Assembly: GCA_964496475.1 (NCBI GenBank)
Contig: CAZBZS010000009.1
Span: 1-64,000, forward strand
DNA: 64,000 nt
Origin: JASLPR01 sp964496475
GTDB taxonomy: Bacteria > Chloroflexota > UBA11872 > VXNJ01
Direction: 5' to 3'
The notes below the pieces were generated by a model that worked only from the letters and a program-made list of their open reading frames with translations, did no database searches and was not told where the DNA came from. Positions 26,981 to 35,989 of this stretch are shown here, piece after piece (position 1 is the stretch's first letter; every line of letters begins with the position of its first letter). The position numbers and the translations under genes are program-made.

Positions 26981-28381
26981 GTGAACGATCAAGATCTCTG
27001 CTATCTGGAAGTCGGGGCGATGGCGGAGGGCATCAAGTCCGGCGAACTCTCGCCGGTCGATCTGACTGATGCTCATATTCACAGAATCGAGGCGGCGGGT
27101 CCGTTTGCCATCGCCTACCTGGAGGTATACGCGGAGGAAGCGCGCGCACGGGCTCGTGCCGCTGCCGGCGAGATTACTCGGGGTGATTACCTGGGGCCTC
27201 TACACGGAATCCCTGTGGCATTGAAAGACCTGTGCGACGTGAAGGGGCGTCGGACCACGGCGGGTTCGCTGGTGCTGGACGACGCTCCCAAGACCGAAGA
27301 CTCGGAGGTCGCCCGCCGCCTGCGCGCTGCCGGGGCGATACTGCTGGGTAAGACCAACCTGCACGAGTTCGCCATGGGCGGTTCGAGCGTCAATCCGCAC
27401 TACGGGACTCCGCCCAATCCGTGGGACCCGACGCGCGTCCCGGGTGGTTCCAGCGGCGGATCGGGGGTCGCCGTAGCCCGGGGAATGGCCGCGGCAGCGC
27501 TAGGCTCCGACACGGGCGGTTCGATCCGCATACCGTCGTCGCACTGCGGCATCACGGGCATCAAGCCCACGTTCGGGCTGGTATCCCGGCGAGGTGTCTG
27601 GCCGCTTTCCATGTCTCTGGACCACGTGGGGCCATTGGCCCGCAGCGCGATGGACTGCGCCCTCCTCTTGAACGTCCTGGCTGGGTACGACACGGGCGAT
27701 CCTTATTCGGTGGACCGGCTACCGGAGGACTTCACCGACGGCATCCGAGCTGGCATTCGCGGACGTCGCATCGGCGTTCCCACCGATTTCTTTTTCGATG
27801 ACCTGGAGCCGGATGTCGAGCGGCTGGTCCGAGTCGCAATCGAGGAACTTCGCGGTCTCGGTGCAACGATTGTGGACGTGGAAATGCCCTGGGCCGAGGG
27901 CCCGTTGGGTGACGATAGACGCTTTGTCCCGGTTGAGGGCTCCTGGGTCCATCGCCAGCGCATGGACGATCCCAAAATCGCCGCCCGGATCAGCGAGGAC
28001 GTTCTGAAGCGGCTGCGACATGGCGACGGTGTGGACGCGAGCCTCTATCACGAATGGATGAACCGCCGGGCGGAAATCGTCCGCCTAGGAGAGGAGCTGC
28101 TACAGTCCGTCGATCTCATCGCCACTCCCACGGCCACTCGCACGGCGGGCATCATCGCCGAGATCGACCCCCTGAGCTATCGCAGTGTCCTCGCACTGAC
28201 CAGCGTTTTCGACATCACCCAGCAGCCGTCGATCTCGGTACCCTGCGGGTTCGACGCCGCTGGCTTGCCGGTGGGGCTGATGCTGAGCGGAGGCCGCTGG
28301 AACGACGCTTTCGTGCTGCGTGCCGCCCATGCATACCAGCAGGCCACAGACTGGCACGAGCGCAGGCCGCCCGACTTCTAG
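26981..28381 (+). CDS. amidase-signature family amidase
   Basis: 466 residues from a GTG preceded by GGGAG. The Ser-cisSer-Lys triad is complete: Lys82 in ALKDLCD, cis-Ser157 in PGGSSGGS and nucleophile Ser181 in DTGGSIRIP. It hydrolyses an amide; relatives include GatA and many xenobiotic or nitrogen-compound amidases. There is no gatB or gatC beside it, so a general amidase is more likely than a tRNA amidotransferase subunit. The upstream pseudogene is a decayed sister. Confidence 0.9.
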   Translation: MNDQDLCYLEVGAMAEGIKSGELSPVDLTDAHIHRIEAAGPFAIAYLEVYAEEARARARAAAGEITRGDYLGPLHGIPVALKDLCDVKGRRTTAGSLVLDDAPKTEDSEVARRLRAAGAILLGKTNLHEFAMGGSSVNPHYGTPPNPWDPTRVPGGSSGGSGVAVARGMAAAALGSDTGGSIRIPSSHCGITGIKPTFGLVSRRGVWPLSMSLDHVGPLARSAMDCALLLNVLAGYDTGDPYSVDRLPEDFTDGIRAGIRGRRIGVPTDFFFDDLEPDVERLVRVAIEELRGLGATIVDVEMPWAEGPLGDDRRFVPVEGSWVHRQRMDDPKIAARISEDVLKRLRHGDGVDASLYHEWMNRRAEIVRLGEELLQSVDLIATPTATRTAGIIAEIDPLSYRSVLALTSVFDITQQPSISVPCGFDAAGLPVGLMLSGGRWNDAFVLRAAHAYQQATDWHERRPPDF

Positions 28382-28394
28382 CCGGCTTGGATCG

Positions 28395-29654
28395 CTAGTC
28401 GGTCCCGTCAGCCCTGCGATTTTCCACTGAGGTGGACTCTTGCAGGATCGCGGCGATATCCAGTCTCGCCAGCACCAGGAGGACAACCGGCACGACCATC
28501 AGCCCGGCGGCCATGAAAGCGGCGGGCAGAGACATAGCGGCGGCAACGGCTCCGAGAGTGATGGGACCGATAGCGCCACCACCGCCGCTGAAGGTGGCCA
28601 GGGTTCCGTAGGCGGTGGCGCGTCGATCGGGTGAAGCCGAGAGCCCGACCAAGGTTTGCACGGCCGGGCCGATGAGTCCGAAAAAGACGCCCTGGGCCAT
28701 GCGGGCGCCGGTGAGCACGACAACGTTGGGCGCCAGACCCTGCGGGACGAACATCACCCCAAAACCGACGACCGCACCCACCAGAACGTGCCGGAAGCCG
28801 AAGCGATCAACCAGCCACGAGGTGCCGACTATACCGACTACGGCGGTGGCGCTGAACAGACCCTGAATGAGTCCGGCGGTGGCGGCGGCCGACTCGGTGC
28901 CGCCCAAGTCCTGGACTTGCAGGGTCATGATGGGGATCGATCCTTGGCCGGCCATCCACAGGATTGCCTGAAGCACGGCCAAGACCAGGGTGGGCCCGGC
29001 GATGAGGGTGGCGGTGTTCTGGAAGACAGAGGGTCTGCGGCTGCCGCTGATAGGGCGTTCAAAGCGCTCCACCGCGAAAACCAGAACCAATAGGCCGGCG
29101 ACCAGGCTGATGGCCCCACCGATAGCGAAGGTGAGCCGCATCCCGATGAGACCGACCAGGAGGCCGCCGAGCACCGGACCGCCACTCATGCCAATGACCA
29201 AGGCGGCCTGCATGTAGCTGATGGAGCGCGTCAGGTGCCGTCGGGGAACAGTGGTGGAGACGAGGGCCATGGCGGCGGTTCCCGGGGCGGCGGCCAGGCC
29301 CCTGAATATCACGACCACCATCAGAAGTAGGGGATCGCGCACCAGGGCGGCGGCGGCGATGCCAAGGCCGCTGACGACCATCGCCCGGACGACCATTGGC
29401 TTGCGCCCGACACGGTCAGCGAGTATCCCCCAGAGCGGCGCGGAAAGCGCGAAGGCGAGGCCCTGGGCAGAACCTATCGCCCCGGCCCAAATCCGCACGC
29501 CGGCCGGATCGGTCACCCCGATTTCCTGCAGGTAAAGAGGTAGGAGGGGATACAGGAAACCGATACCGATGAAGGTGATGAAGACAGCGAAGGTGAGGAC
29601 AATGGCGCTTCGGCGCCAGTGACGAGGAGAGGGCGCGTTCGGCGGTGAGGTCAA
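28395..29654 (-). CDS. MFS transporter, probable drug/metabolite efflux
   Basis: 419 residues with about 12 hydrophobic segments. The MFS loop 2-3 signature appears as GILADRVGRKPMVV, and its second-half echo as WLVDRFGFRHVLVG. Twelve-helix symporter/antiporters of this layout often export drugs; the substrate cannot be told. Convergent with the amidase, 13 bases apart. Confidence 0.9.
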   Translation of the reverse strand: MTSPPNAPSPRHWRRSAIVLTFAVFITFIGIGFLYPLLPLYLQEIGVTDPAGVRIWAGAIGSAQGLAFALSAPLWGILADRVGRKPMVVRAMVVSGLGIAAAALVRDPLLLMVVVIFRGLAAAPGTAAMALVSTTVPRRHLTRSISYMQAALVIGMSGGPVLGGLLVGLIGMRLTFAIGGAISLVAGLLVLVFAVERFERPISGSRRPSVFQNTATLIAGPTLVLAVLQAILWMAGQGSIPIMTLQVQDLGGTESAAATAGLIQGLFSATAVVGIVGTSWLVDRFGFRHVLVGAVVGFGVMFVPQGLAPNVVVLTGARMAQGVFFGLIGPAVQTLVGLSASPDRRATAYGTLATFSGGGGAIGPITLGAVAAAMSLPAAFMAAGLMVVPVVLLVLARLDIAAILQESTSVENRRADGTD

Positions 29655-29837
29655 CCGGCCCGTCTTTCGAGATGCCCCTTCGAATCTTGAGGACCTTGTC
29701 TGTTTTGATTATGCGGTACGCGGCGAGGCGTTGGCGGCGACGGCGTCGGGGACGAGTTGGAGTGACCGGTTCGGAGCGGGCCGAGCCCGCGCGGGAGCCT
29801 GAATCGATACAGGGCTATATCTGGAACGGCCGTCGAT

Positions 29838-29954
29838 CTAGGCCGAATCGTCCTCGAAGGTCCCCATTCGAGGCTTTACAACCTTGTTGAAGACCATGGC
29901 CACGATACTTAGAATGATAGCCATTCGTATGAGTTTACCGATGAGTTTGAACAC
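29838..29954 (-). CDS. 38-residue single-span membrane protein
   Basis: A short frame with an excellent AAGGGAGG ribosome-binding site 5 bases before a GTG start. An in-frame ATG at 29972 would give 44 residues but has no such site. The peptide has a basic N-terminus (KLIGKLIR), one hydrophobic helix (MAIILSIVAMVF), then a short acidic tail (TFEDDSA). It lies about 100 bases downstream of the MerR-type regulator on the same strand, so they may be co-transcribed. No family recognised; it could be a small membrane regulator. Confidence 0.55.
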   Translation of the reverse strand: MFKLIGKLIRMAIILSIVAMVFNKVVKPRMGTFEDDSA

Positions 29955-30050
29955 TTCAGCCTCCCTTGGCATCGGTTCTGTTGCGTTGCCGGCGGGCACG
30001 TTTCGCCGGTGCTGCCCGCCAGCATGTCAGACGGGATCCACATTTTAGGG

Positions 30051-30740
30051 CTAATTGCGGGCGCCGCCATCCGTTCCATAATCGGGGCGCCGATTGGTGA
30101 TGGGCCGGAGGGTGGCTTCGAGAAATGACTCGACCATGGCCGCCATGTACAGATCGAACATATCGGTGACCCGTTCGAAGAGCCCCTGGCGAGAACTGGT
30201 ATCACCAATTTCGTTGATGTGGGCTATGAGCGGACGTCTGAAGAGATTGAAGGCGGTGAAGAGTTCCTTGAGTGACATGCCCAGGGCGGCGGCCTGGGCG
30301 CCATACTCGGCGCCCTGCGATTCGAGGGAGCGTATCAACTCGTCACTCCCACTGCCTTCCTGAAGATAGGACTCGATGAGGCGGAGGGTCTCCCGGCCAC
30401 GTTCCCGATAGCGATCGCGATCGGAGTCGTGCAGGAGGGCGAACCAGGGCTGCTTGCGGGCCTCGGAAACGGCTTCGCGACGGTCAGGGTCGGTGAGCTT
30501 GGCCAGGCCGGGCGGGCCGGAGTCTTCCTCTTCCCGGAGGCTGTGATCGGTGAACTCCAGGAGGGCGCCCACACGGTATCGGCGATGCCCCCCGGGGGTG
30601 ACGAAGGCGGTCAGCCGGCCCTGGCCGGTCCAGCGACGGACGGTTGCCGGCCGCACGCCGAGGAGCCGACCGGCCTCACCGATCCCCACCCAGCGATCAC
30701 GGGCATCTCCGGTTTTCAAATCTTTGCGCGACTGTGCCAT
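30051..30740 (-). CDS. MerR/BldC-type DNA-binding regulator with helical sensor domain
   Basis: 229 residues from ATG 30740, which follows GGAG; the frame extends upstream but without better signals. Residues ~17-68 form a winged HTH (IGEAGRLLGVRPATVRRW, then TPGGHRRYR), the excisionase/BldC version of MerR. The remaining ~160 residues look all-helical and resemble the N-terminal helical domain of RsbRD-type stressosome proteins. It probably senses a stress or membrane signal and controls promoters; targets unknown. An imperfect operator candidate, CCGTA-CGAAA-TACGG, lies upstream at 30829-30843. Confidence 0.75.
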   Translation of the reverse strand: MAQSRKDLKTGDARDRWVGIGEAGRLLGVRPATVRRWTGQGRLTAFVTPGGHRRYRVGALLEFTDHSLREEEDSGPPGLAKLTDPDRREAVSEARKQPWFALLHDSDRDRYRERGRETLRLIESYLQEGSGSDELIRSLESQGAEYGAQAAALGMSLKELFTAFNLFRRPLIAHINEIGDTSSRQGLFERVTDMFDLYMAAMVESFLEATLRPITNRRPDYGTDGGARN

Positions 30741-30973
30741 TTTCAGGCTCCGATTTACCGTGTTTACCCGGCCCGAGCCATCAGTATCAGTTTGCCACCC
30801 ATCACGCACCCGGACAACGTGGTTACGACCGTACGAAATACGGGACGTCATTAGTAAGCACAATTGTCATCTTTGTTACTTACTTTTGCGTGCAAGCCGA
30901 TCATTCTCTCGGTACTGGCTGGGGAGTACCCGGGAACGATCGGGCAGGCTCGGACTGCCGGTCACGCCGACGG

Positions 30974-31174
30974 ATGACGGCTCACATGCCTGGAATCAAA
31001 CCGAACCAAATGAGAAAACTTGAAGCGGGACTGCGCGCAATCAGTTTCACTCTGCACCAGGCTCGCGCCTTGCTGATGCTAAGGCTGAAATTGGGCGAAC
31101 GTCTCGCGCCGGCCTACATTCCTCGAACGGATCGTGCAGTACGCGGTCGGGTAGACAGCGAATACCGTTACTAG
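30974..31174 (+). CDS. possible 66-residue basic protein
   Basis: An ATG frame between the regulator and the disulfide reductase. The peptide is basic with a hydrophobic helix-like centre (LHQARALLMLRLKLGERL). No clear ribosome-binding site and no recognised family. It may be a chance frame; apart from it, 30741-31347 shows no gene. Confidence 0.25.
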   Translation: MTAHMPGIKPNQMRKLEAGLRAISFTLHQARALLMLRLKLGERLAPAYIPRTDRAVRGRVDSEYRY

Positions 31175-31347
31175 ATTCGCGCCGCGGGGGAGGGTCCGCG
31201 GATATCATTACGCGGGGTCCGGTATCGGCGGGTAGTCGCGCAACCGTCTCGCAAGCGCTAGAGGGCGTATGCAGGTGCGGCGCGTGGGCTGGACGAGGGC
31301 CTCAAACCGATCCTGACATTCTGCATTCCGGGAAGAGCTTACCATCG

Positions 31348-32766
31348 ATGGCGCATTACGATCTGGCGGTGATCGGGGCGGGCTCGACCGGCTACCACGC
31401 CGCACGGGTGGCAAGCGCCCAGGGCAAATCGGTTGCGCTGATCGAAGGCGGGGAGCGGTTTGGGGGGCTGTGCATTTTACGCGGCTGTATGCCGACCAAG
31501 ACGATGCTCCGATCTGGGGAAATAGCTCAGCTGGTTCGGGAAAGCTCGGAGATGGGCATCGAAACGTCGGAGCCTCGCATCAACTGGCAGCGCATCGTGG
31601 AACGGACCACCGAGCTAGTTGAGGAATTCGCCGACTACCGGGAAGAGTCGGCGAATAACCTCAAGGGCGTGGAAATTATCCGCGACTGGGCGACTTTCGA
31701 CTCGCCGGAATCAGTCCGGTTGAGCGGAGGCAGCCTGACCGCGGACCGCTTTGTGATATCGACGGGATCGGCCCCACGGACCCCAAAATCCGACCCGTCC
31801 GGAAACGTCCCGGGGCTGGAAGAGACTGGGTATCTAACGAGTGACGATGTATTGGGAATAACCGAGTTGCCCGAGTCCATGCTGATCTTTGGTGGCGGGG
31901 CGGTGGCGATGGAATTTGCTCAGCTCTTTTGCAGGCTGGGAGTACGGGTGACGGTGATTCAACGAAGCCCACTGGTGCTGAGCAAGATTGACACCGACAT
32001 AGCGGCTGGGCTCATGCGCTACCTGGCGCGAGAGGGCGTCAACTTCGTGACCGATACCTGGGTTGACAAAGTTGAAATAAGGGACGGAATGAAAACCTGC
32101 ACGGTGCAGACGGAGACGGGGACGGAGACGTACTCCGCCAACGAGATCCTGCTGGCAGTAGGGCGGCGACCGGCAGTAACAGGGCTGAACTGCGAGATCG
32201 CCGGAGTGGATTGCGACGATGGCTGGGTCGTAGTGGACGACCAGCTGCGCACTTCAAATCCGAACGTCTTCGCCGGGGGCGACGTGGTTGGCGGACGGGC
32301 CATCGGATCCCACCAGCTGGTCCATGTGGCGGTCCGGCAGGGAGAAATAATCGGGCACAACGCCTTCAACAGTGACCAAGAGCAATTTGACCGCCATCTG
32401 GTGCCGGAGGCCGTCTTCACCGATCCGGCGATTGGCATAGTCGGCATGACCGGCGATCAGGTGGCGGAATCAGACCGACCCTGTCTCACGGCTATCGAGT
32501 CGTTCGAAGAACAGGGCAAAGCACTGACGATGGGCCAAGCGAAAGGTCTGGTGAAGATGATCGCGGACGCCAGGAGCGGGGAAATACTTGGGGTGCATAT
32601 CCTGGGGCCCGAGGGTGCGGACTTGATTCACGAGGCGATTGTGTTGATGCATTTCCGTGCGACGGTGCATGATGTGGCGGCGATCCCACACCTGCATCCC
32701 ACGCTGGCGGAAATCATTGTGGAGCCGGCGGAGGCCATCATCGATCAGATGAATGGGGCGGCCTGA
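31348..32766 (+). CDS. pyridine nucleotide-disulfide oxidoreductase (dihydrolipoamide dehydrogenase-like)
   Basis: 472 residues. FAD motif IGAGSTGYHAA at the N-terminus; redox disulfide Cys42-ILRG-Cys47; NAD motif IFGGGAVAMEFAQ; second FAD motif VFAGGDVVGG; C-terminal dimer domain with HLHPTLAE, carrying the catalytic His-Glu pair. It could be a dihydrolipoamide dehydrogenase, mercuric-reductase-like or other disulfide reductase. No lipoyl enzyme genes lie nearby, so a general or detoxifying role is possible. Confidence 0.88.
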   Translation: MAHYDLAVIGAGSTGYHAARVASAQGKSVALIEGGERFGGLCILRGCMPTKTMLRSGEIAQLVRESSEMGIETSEPRINWQRIVERTTELVEEFADYREESANNLKGVEIIRDWATFDSPESVRLSGGSLTADRFVISTGSAPRTPKSDPSGNVPGLEETGYLTSDDVLGITELPESMLIFGGGAVAMEFAQLFCRLGVRVTVIQRSPLVLSKIDTDIAAGLMRYLAREGVNFVTDTWVDKVEIRDGMKTCTVQTETGTETYSANEILLAVGRRPAVTGLNCEIAGVDCDDGWVVVDDQLRTSNPNVFAGGDVVGGRAIGSHQLVHVAVRQGEIIGHNAFNSDQEQFDRHLVPEAVFTDPAIGIVGMTGDQVAESDRPCLTAIESFEEQGKALTMGQAKGLVKMIADARSGEILGVHILGPEGADLIHEAIVLMHFRATVHDVAAIPHLHPTLAEIIVEPAEAIIDQMNGAA

Positions 32767-32896
32767 CCGCAACGACATCGGCGCGCCTGCGGCGGCGTCC
32801 AATCCCTGACCAAGCTAAAATTAGGCGCCATCATGCCCCGCCAGCGGCGGTAATAACCGGCAATTGTCGGGCCGCAAGCCCGGGCAGGAGCGAGGG

Positions 32897-33820
32897 ATGC
32901 CTGAGTCGAAACCCGCCGATGGCCCAAACGCTCCGCCGAAGCGGGTCCGGCGGGACCTTCGGGAACGGATGGAGACGGCGATCATCTCCGAGTTCGAGTT
33001 GGTGGGGGGATACGCGCTGGGGATATTCCGGCTCGCGCGGCCCGACGGCGAACCTTTCTTCGAATTCAAGGCTGGCCAGTACGCGCAGCTAGCGTTGTGG
33101 GACCAGCCGGAAGCCGATGTCCGCCCGCGGCAATACTCGATCGCTTCGTCGCCATACGATCGTGACCATCTGGAATTCTATATCCTGCTGGTGGAGGAGG
33201 GTGGGGCACTGGAGGATTCCGATGCGGGCGTATTTTCTGGAGCGCTCTGGGGGCATCGGGTAGGCGACGAAATGTTGTATATGCCAAGGCCGGCGGGGCA
33301 CTTCGTGCTGGACCGTACGACCGGCCCGAACGTAGTCGCGGTGGCGACGGGTACGGGGTTGGCGCCGTTCGTTTCGATGGCGCGCCAGATGGAAACAGAT
33401 GTTCAAAATGGAAAGAAGGTCGAACGGGGCCTGACCCTGGTTCACGGCGTCTCATACGTCAGCGATCTCGGGTATCGAGAATTCTTTGAGCGGCTCGGTT
33501 CCGATCCGCAGATCGACTTCACTTACATTCCCACGATCAGCAGGCCGCGTTGGAATCCGACCTGGAGCGGGGATCTCAGTTCGGGTCGGGCCAACGACAT
33601 GATCCGGCTGGCGATGGGAGAGCCCGGGAGCGGTGCGGTGACGCCAGAGGCGCCCGAGGAGCTACTGTCGATCCTTCGTGACAAACTGAATCCGGCGGAC
33701 GCGGCCGTCTACGTTTGCGGGCACCCGGGAATGATTAACGATTGCAGCAAAGTGTTGGGCGCTCACGGCTTCAGAACCGAAGGCCGGGACTCGCAGGTCA
33801 TCACCGAAGACTATTGGTAG
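32897..33820 (+). CDS. ferredoxin-NADP+ reductase-like flavoprotein
   Basis: 307 residues from ATG 32897, just after GCGAGGG; the frame is open to a TTG at 32864. The FAD-binding RQYSIASSP motif and the NAD(P) motif ATGTGLAPFVSM are clear, and the C-terminus ends ITEDYW, like the aromatic-ended tail of the ferredoxin reductase family. VYVCGHPGMI is the second nucleotide loop. It would shuttle electrons between NAD(P)H and a ferredoxin or flavodoxin. Its partner is not in the window. Confidence 0.88.
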   Translation: MPESKPADGPNAPPKRVRRDLRERMETAIISEFELVGGYALGIFRLARPDGEPFFEFKAGQYAQLALWDQPEADVRPRQYSIASSPYDRDHLEFYILLVEEGGALEDSDAGVFSGALWGHRVGDEMLYMPRPAGHFVLDRTTGPNVVAVATGTGLAPFVSMARQMETDVQNGKKVERGLTLVHGVSYVSDLGYREFFERLGSDPQIDFTYIPTISRPRWNPTWSGDLSSGRANDMIRLAMGEPGSGAVTPEAPEELLSILRDKLNPADAAVYVCGHPGMINDCSKVLGAHGFRTEGRDSQVITEDYW

Positions 33821-33886
33821 GATCAGCGCGACGGGCAGCATATCTTCGAAACCCGTTAATCGACACACTAAACAGGAGAGCATCGC

Positions 33887-34570
33887 GTGTCTGAAAAGCT
33901 GAGTCCCGAACAACTTGAAGAGCTGCGCCGGGTGGACAGCCCGACGATCGCAAATGCCATAGAGACGTTTGAGGTGCGGGACAATTTTGACGGTTACTGC
34001 GGACCTGAGATCGAATGTATGTTTCCAGAAATGGATCCGGTGATTGGCTACGCGGTGACGGTCACGATCGAGAACGTACCGCCGGGCGGGGACAACAATC
34101 GCGCTCGTCGTCTGGATTTCTTCCAGGCGCTGGAGGACAGTCCCAAGCCGGTAATCTGCGTTTTCAAGGACGTGTCCAAGAATCCGCGGCGGGCGTCCCA
34201 GTGGGGCGAGATGATGACGACGGCGGTGAAGTCGCTGGGAGCGGTCGGGGTGGTCACCGACGGGGTGATCCGCGACATCAACGAGATTCGTAAGATCGGC
34301 GGATTGCAGTACTTCGCCCAGGGAATTTGCGTTTCCCATGGTTCTCTGCGGGCGGTGGATGTCAACGTCCCGGTGGAGATTTCCGGTTGCAAGATTGAGC
34401 CTGGCGACCTGCTCCACGGCGACCTGAACGGCGTGCTCAAAATCCCTCATGAGATCGCTGATCGGGTGATTGAGGGCGTTCGCAAAGTGCGGGAGAGCGA
34501 GGGCGGGACGCTTAAGCGGCTGAAGCCGCAGATGACAGTTGCGGAACTTAAGGAAGCGTTCAACTACTAG
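33887..34570 (+). CDS. RraA-like family protein
   Basis: 227 residues from a GTG. SPTIANAIE, GAVGVVTDGVIRD and GDLLHGDLNGVLKIP are the family segments; the GVVTDG-x-IRD loop carries the Arg/Asp of the metal and substrate site. Relatives are 4-hydroxy-4-methyl-2-oxoglutarate aldolases and other oxo-acid lyases, as well as true RraA regulators. An aldolase or decarboxylase role is more likely than RNase E control, since RNase E is not evident. Confidence 0.85.
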   Translation: MSEKLSPEQLEELRRVDSPTIANAIETFEVRDNFDGYCGPEIECMFPEMDPVIGYAVTVTIENVPPGGDNNRARRLDFFQALEDSPKPVICVFKDVSKNPRRASQWGEMMTTAVKSLGAVGVVTDGVIRDINEIRKIGGLQYFAQGICVSHGSLRAVDVNVPVEISGCKIEPGDLLHGDLNGVLKIPHEIADRVIEGVRKVRESEGGTLKRLKPQMTVAELKEAFNY

Positions 34571-34617
34571 CCGGTCCTGCCGGCGAAGTTGGTGAAGCCG
34601 TCCGTGGCGAGGCCGCT

Positions 34618-35390
34618 TTGAGATTCCAGCTCAGCCGGGTGCGTGCGGGCCTGGCCGAGCCATCCCGCTGGGATCTTCACTACGTGGAGCGCACGGGCTC
34701 GACGAATGACGACGCCAGGGCTGCGGCCAGTGAGGGCGCGGTGATGGAGCGGTGTTCCTGGCCGGATTTCAGACGGCCGGGCGCGGTGCCAGGGGACGGA
34801 GCTGGCAATCGCCGCCCGGGGGTTCGCTACTGATGTCGGTGGTGCTGCGCCCAGAGAAGGGGACGCCGGTGACGCTGCTGACCAACCTGGGCGTACTGGC
34901 GCTGACGGAAGGTCTTAGGATCGCTACCGGACTCAACACTCAGATCAAATGGCCGAACGATGCGGTGATCCGTGACCTCAAAGTGGGTGGCATCCTAGTG
35001 GAGCTGGTAGCAGATGCGGTGATCGTGGGGATCGGCGCGAATTTGAATTTCCCGGCGACAGGAATCCTAGAACCTGACTACCCGGCCACGACGGTGCAGG
35101 ACGAACTTGGCCGGGCGTGCGATCGGGAGGCGGTAACCGTCGCAGTGCTGGACTCGCTGGGCGAGCTCTATGACGAACTACGGGCGGAGCCCGACGCATT
35201 GGACGATCGCTGGCGGGAACTTTCATCTGTCGTCAGCCGGCAGGTGATAGTGGAAACTGAATCGGAGACGCTGGCCGGGTTGGTAACCGGTTTTAGCGAC
35301 GACGGCCGTCTGTTGTTACGAGAGGCCGACGGATCGGAGAGAGCGATTCTCGCCGGTCGAGTCCGGTTGCCCAGGCTAGGGGCAGATTAA
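34618..35390 (+). pseudogene. birA: biotin-protein ligase (BirA) with frameshift
   Basis: A TTG-started frame gives HYVERTGSTNDDARAAA and then leaves the family at about 34740. The family continues in another frame from about 34752: FQTAGRGARGRSWQSPPGG, then IKWPNDAVI, VGGILVEL and VGIGANLNFP, ending in a C-terminal beta domain. All motifs for biotinyl-AMP formation are present across the two frames, so a single indel near 34740-34752 separates them. This is either a recent mutation or a sequencing error; if correct in the read, the ligase is inactive. Its stop overlaps the convergent gene's stop by four bases. Confidence 0.85.
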
Positions 35391-35989
35391 CCGCCTGGAA
35401 CTAAGTCCGACGGGCCCATCACGACACCAAGAACGCGGGCGTTGGCGGCACTCATCACGCCGGACACTTCGGCGGCGAGGGAGCGATCGGTACTGCCGTG
35501 AGTTGCCACGAGCACGGTGCCGTCACAAAGTGGGGCGAGCGTGAGGGCGGAAGGAGAATCGGAGACGGGTCCGGCCAGAACGACGACCCAGGCACCCGAT
35601 TCTCTCGCCTGAATAAGATAGTCGCCGGCGGCGGTAGAGGCGCTGAGATCGTCGGCGTCATCGGCGGCGGATCCGCCCACCACCAGCCCCAAACCCTCAA
35701 CACCGCCAACTCCGCTGTGCGTGCTGGGTGAGGCGCCCGCGCGGAGCGCCTCGGCCAGACCCGGTTCGGCGGGGACGTCGAAGTGCTCGTGAAGACCGCC
35801 GCCGGTACCGGGTAGTTCGACAAGGACGGTCTCCCGCCCGGCGGCCGCCAGAGACTTCGCCAGCCCGATGGCGACGCTCACGCCGTCATCCTTCGCCGTG
35901 AAAGGCGCAACCAGGATGATGCGGGTGCGATTGGCGCCCAGTCGCCCGAAAATGCTAGCCCGCAGCGCCGGCGCGCCTTGCCCGTTCAT
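35387..35989 (-). CDS. CpsD/CapB-like P-loop protein lacking Walker A
   Basis: 200 residues. Start ATG 35989 overlaps the upstream stop (ATGA). The fold follows capsular tyrosine kinases/MinD-like ATPases: RIILVAPF, then GLAKSLAAAGRETVLVELPG, then WVVVLAGPVSDSP. But where the Walker A GKST should stand it reads KDDGVSVA, and the VDAD strand reads VELP. No Tyr-rich tail is visible. It ends the exopolysaccharide unit and probably has a regulatory, non-kinase role with the Wzz-like proteins. Confidence 0.65.
   Translation of the reverse strand: MNGQGAPALRASIFGRLGANRTRIILVAPFTAKDDGVSVAIGLAKSLAAAGRETVLVELPGTGGGLHEHFDVPAEPGLAEALRAGASPSTHSGVGGVEGLGLVVGGSAADDADDLSASTAAGDYLIQARESGAWVVVLAGPVSDSPSALTLAPLCDGTVLVATHGSTDRSLAAEVSGVMSAANARVLGVVMGPSDLVPGG

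Noticed and set aside
26981..28381. GatA subunit of the tRNA amidotransferase
   Set aside because: No gatB or gatC nearby and the neighbour is a decayed sister amidase; a general amidase fits better.
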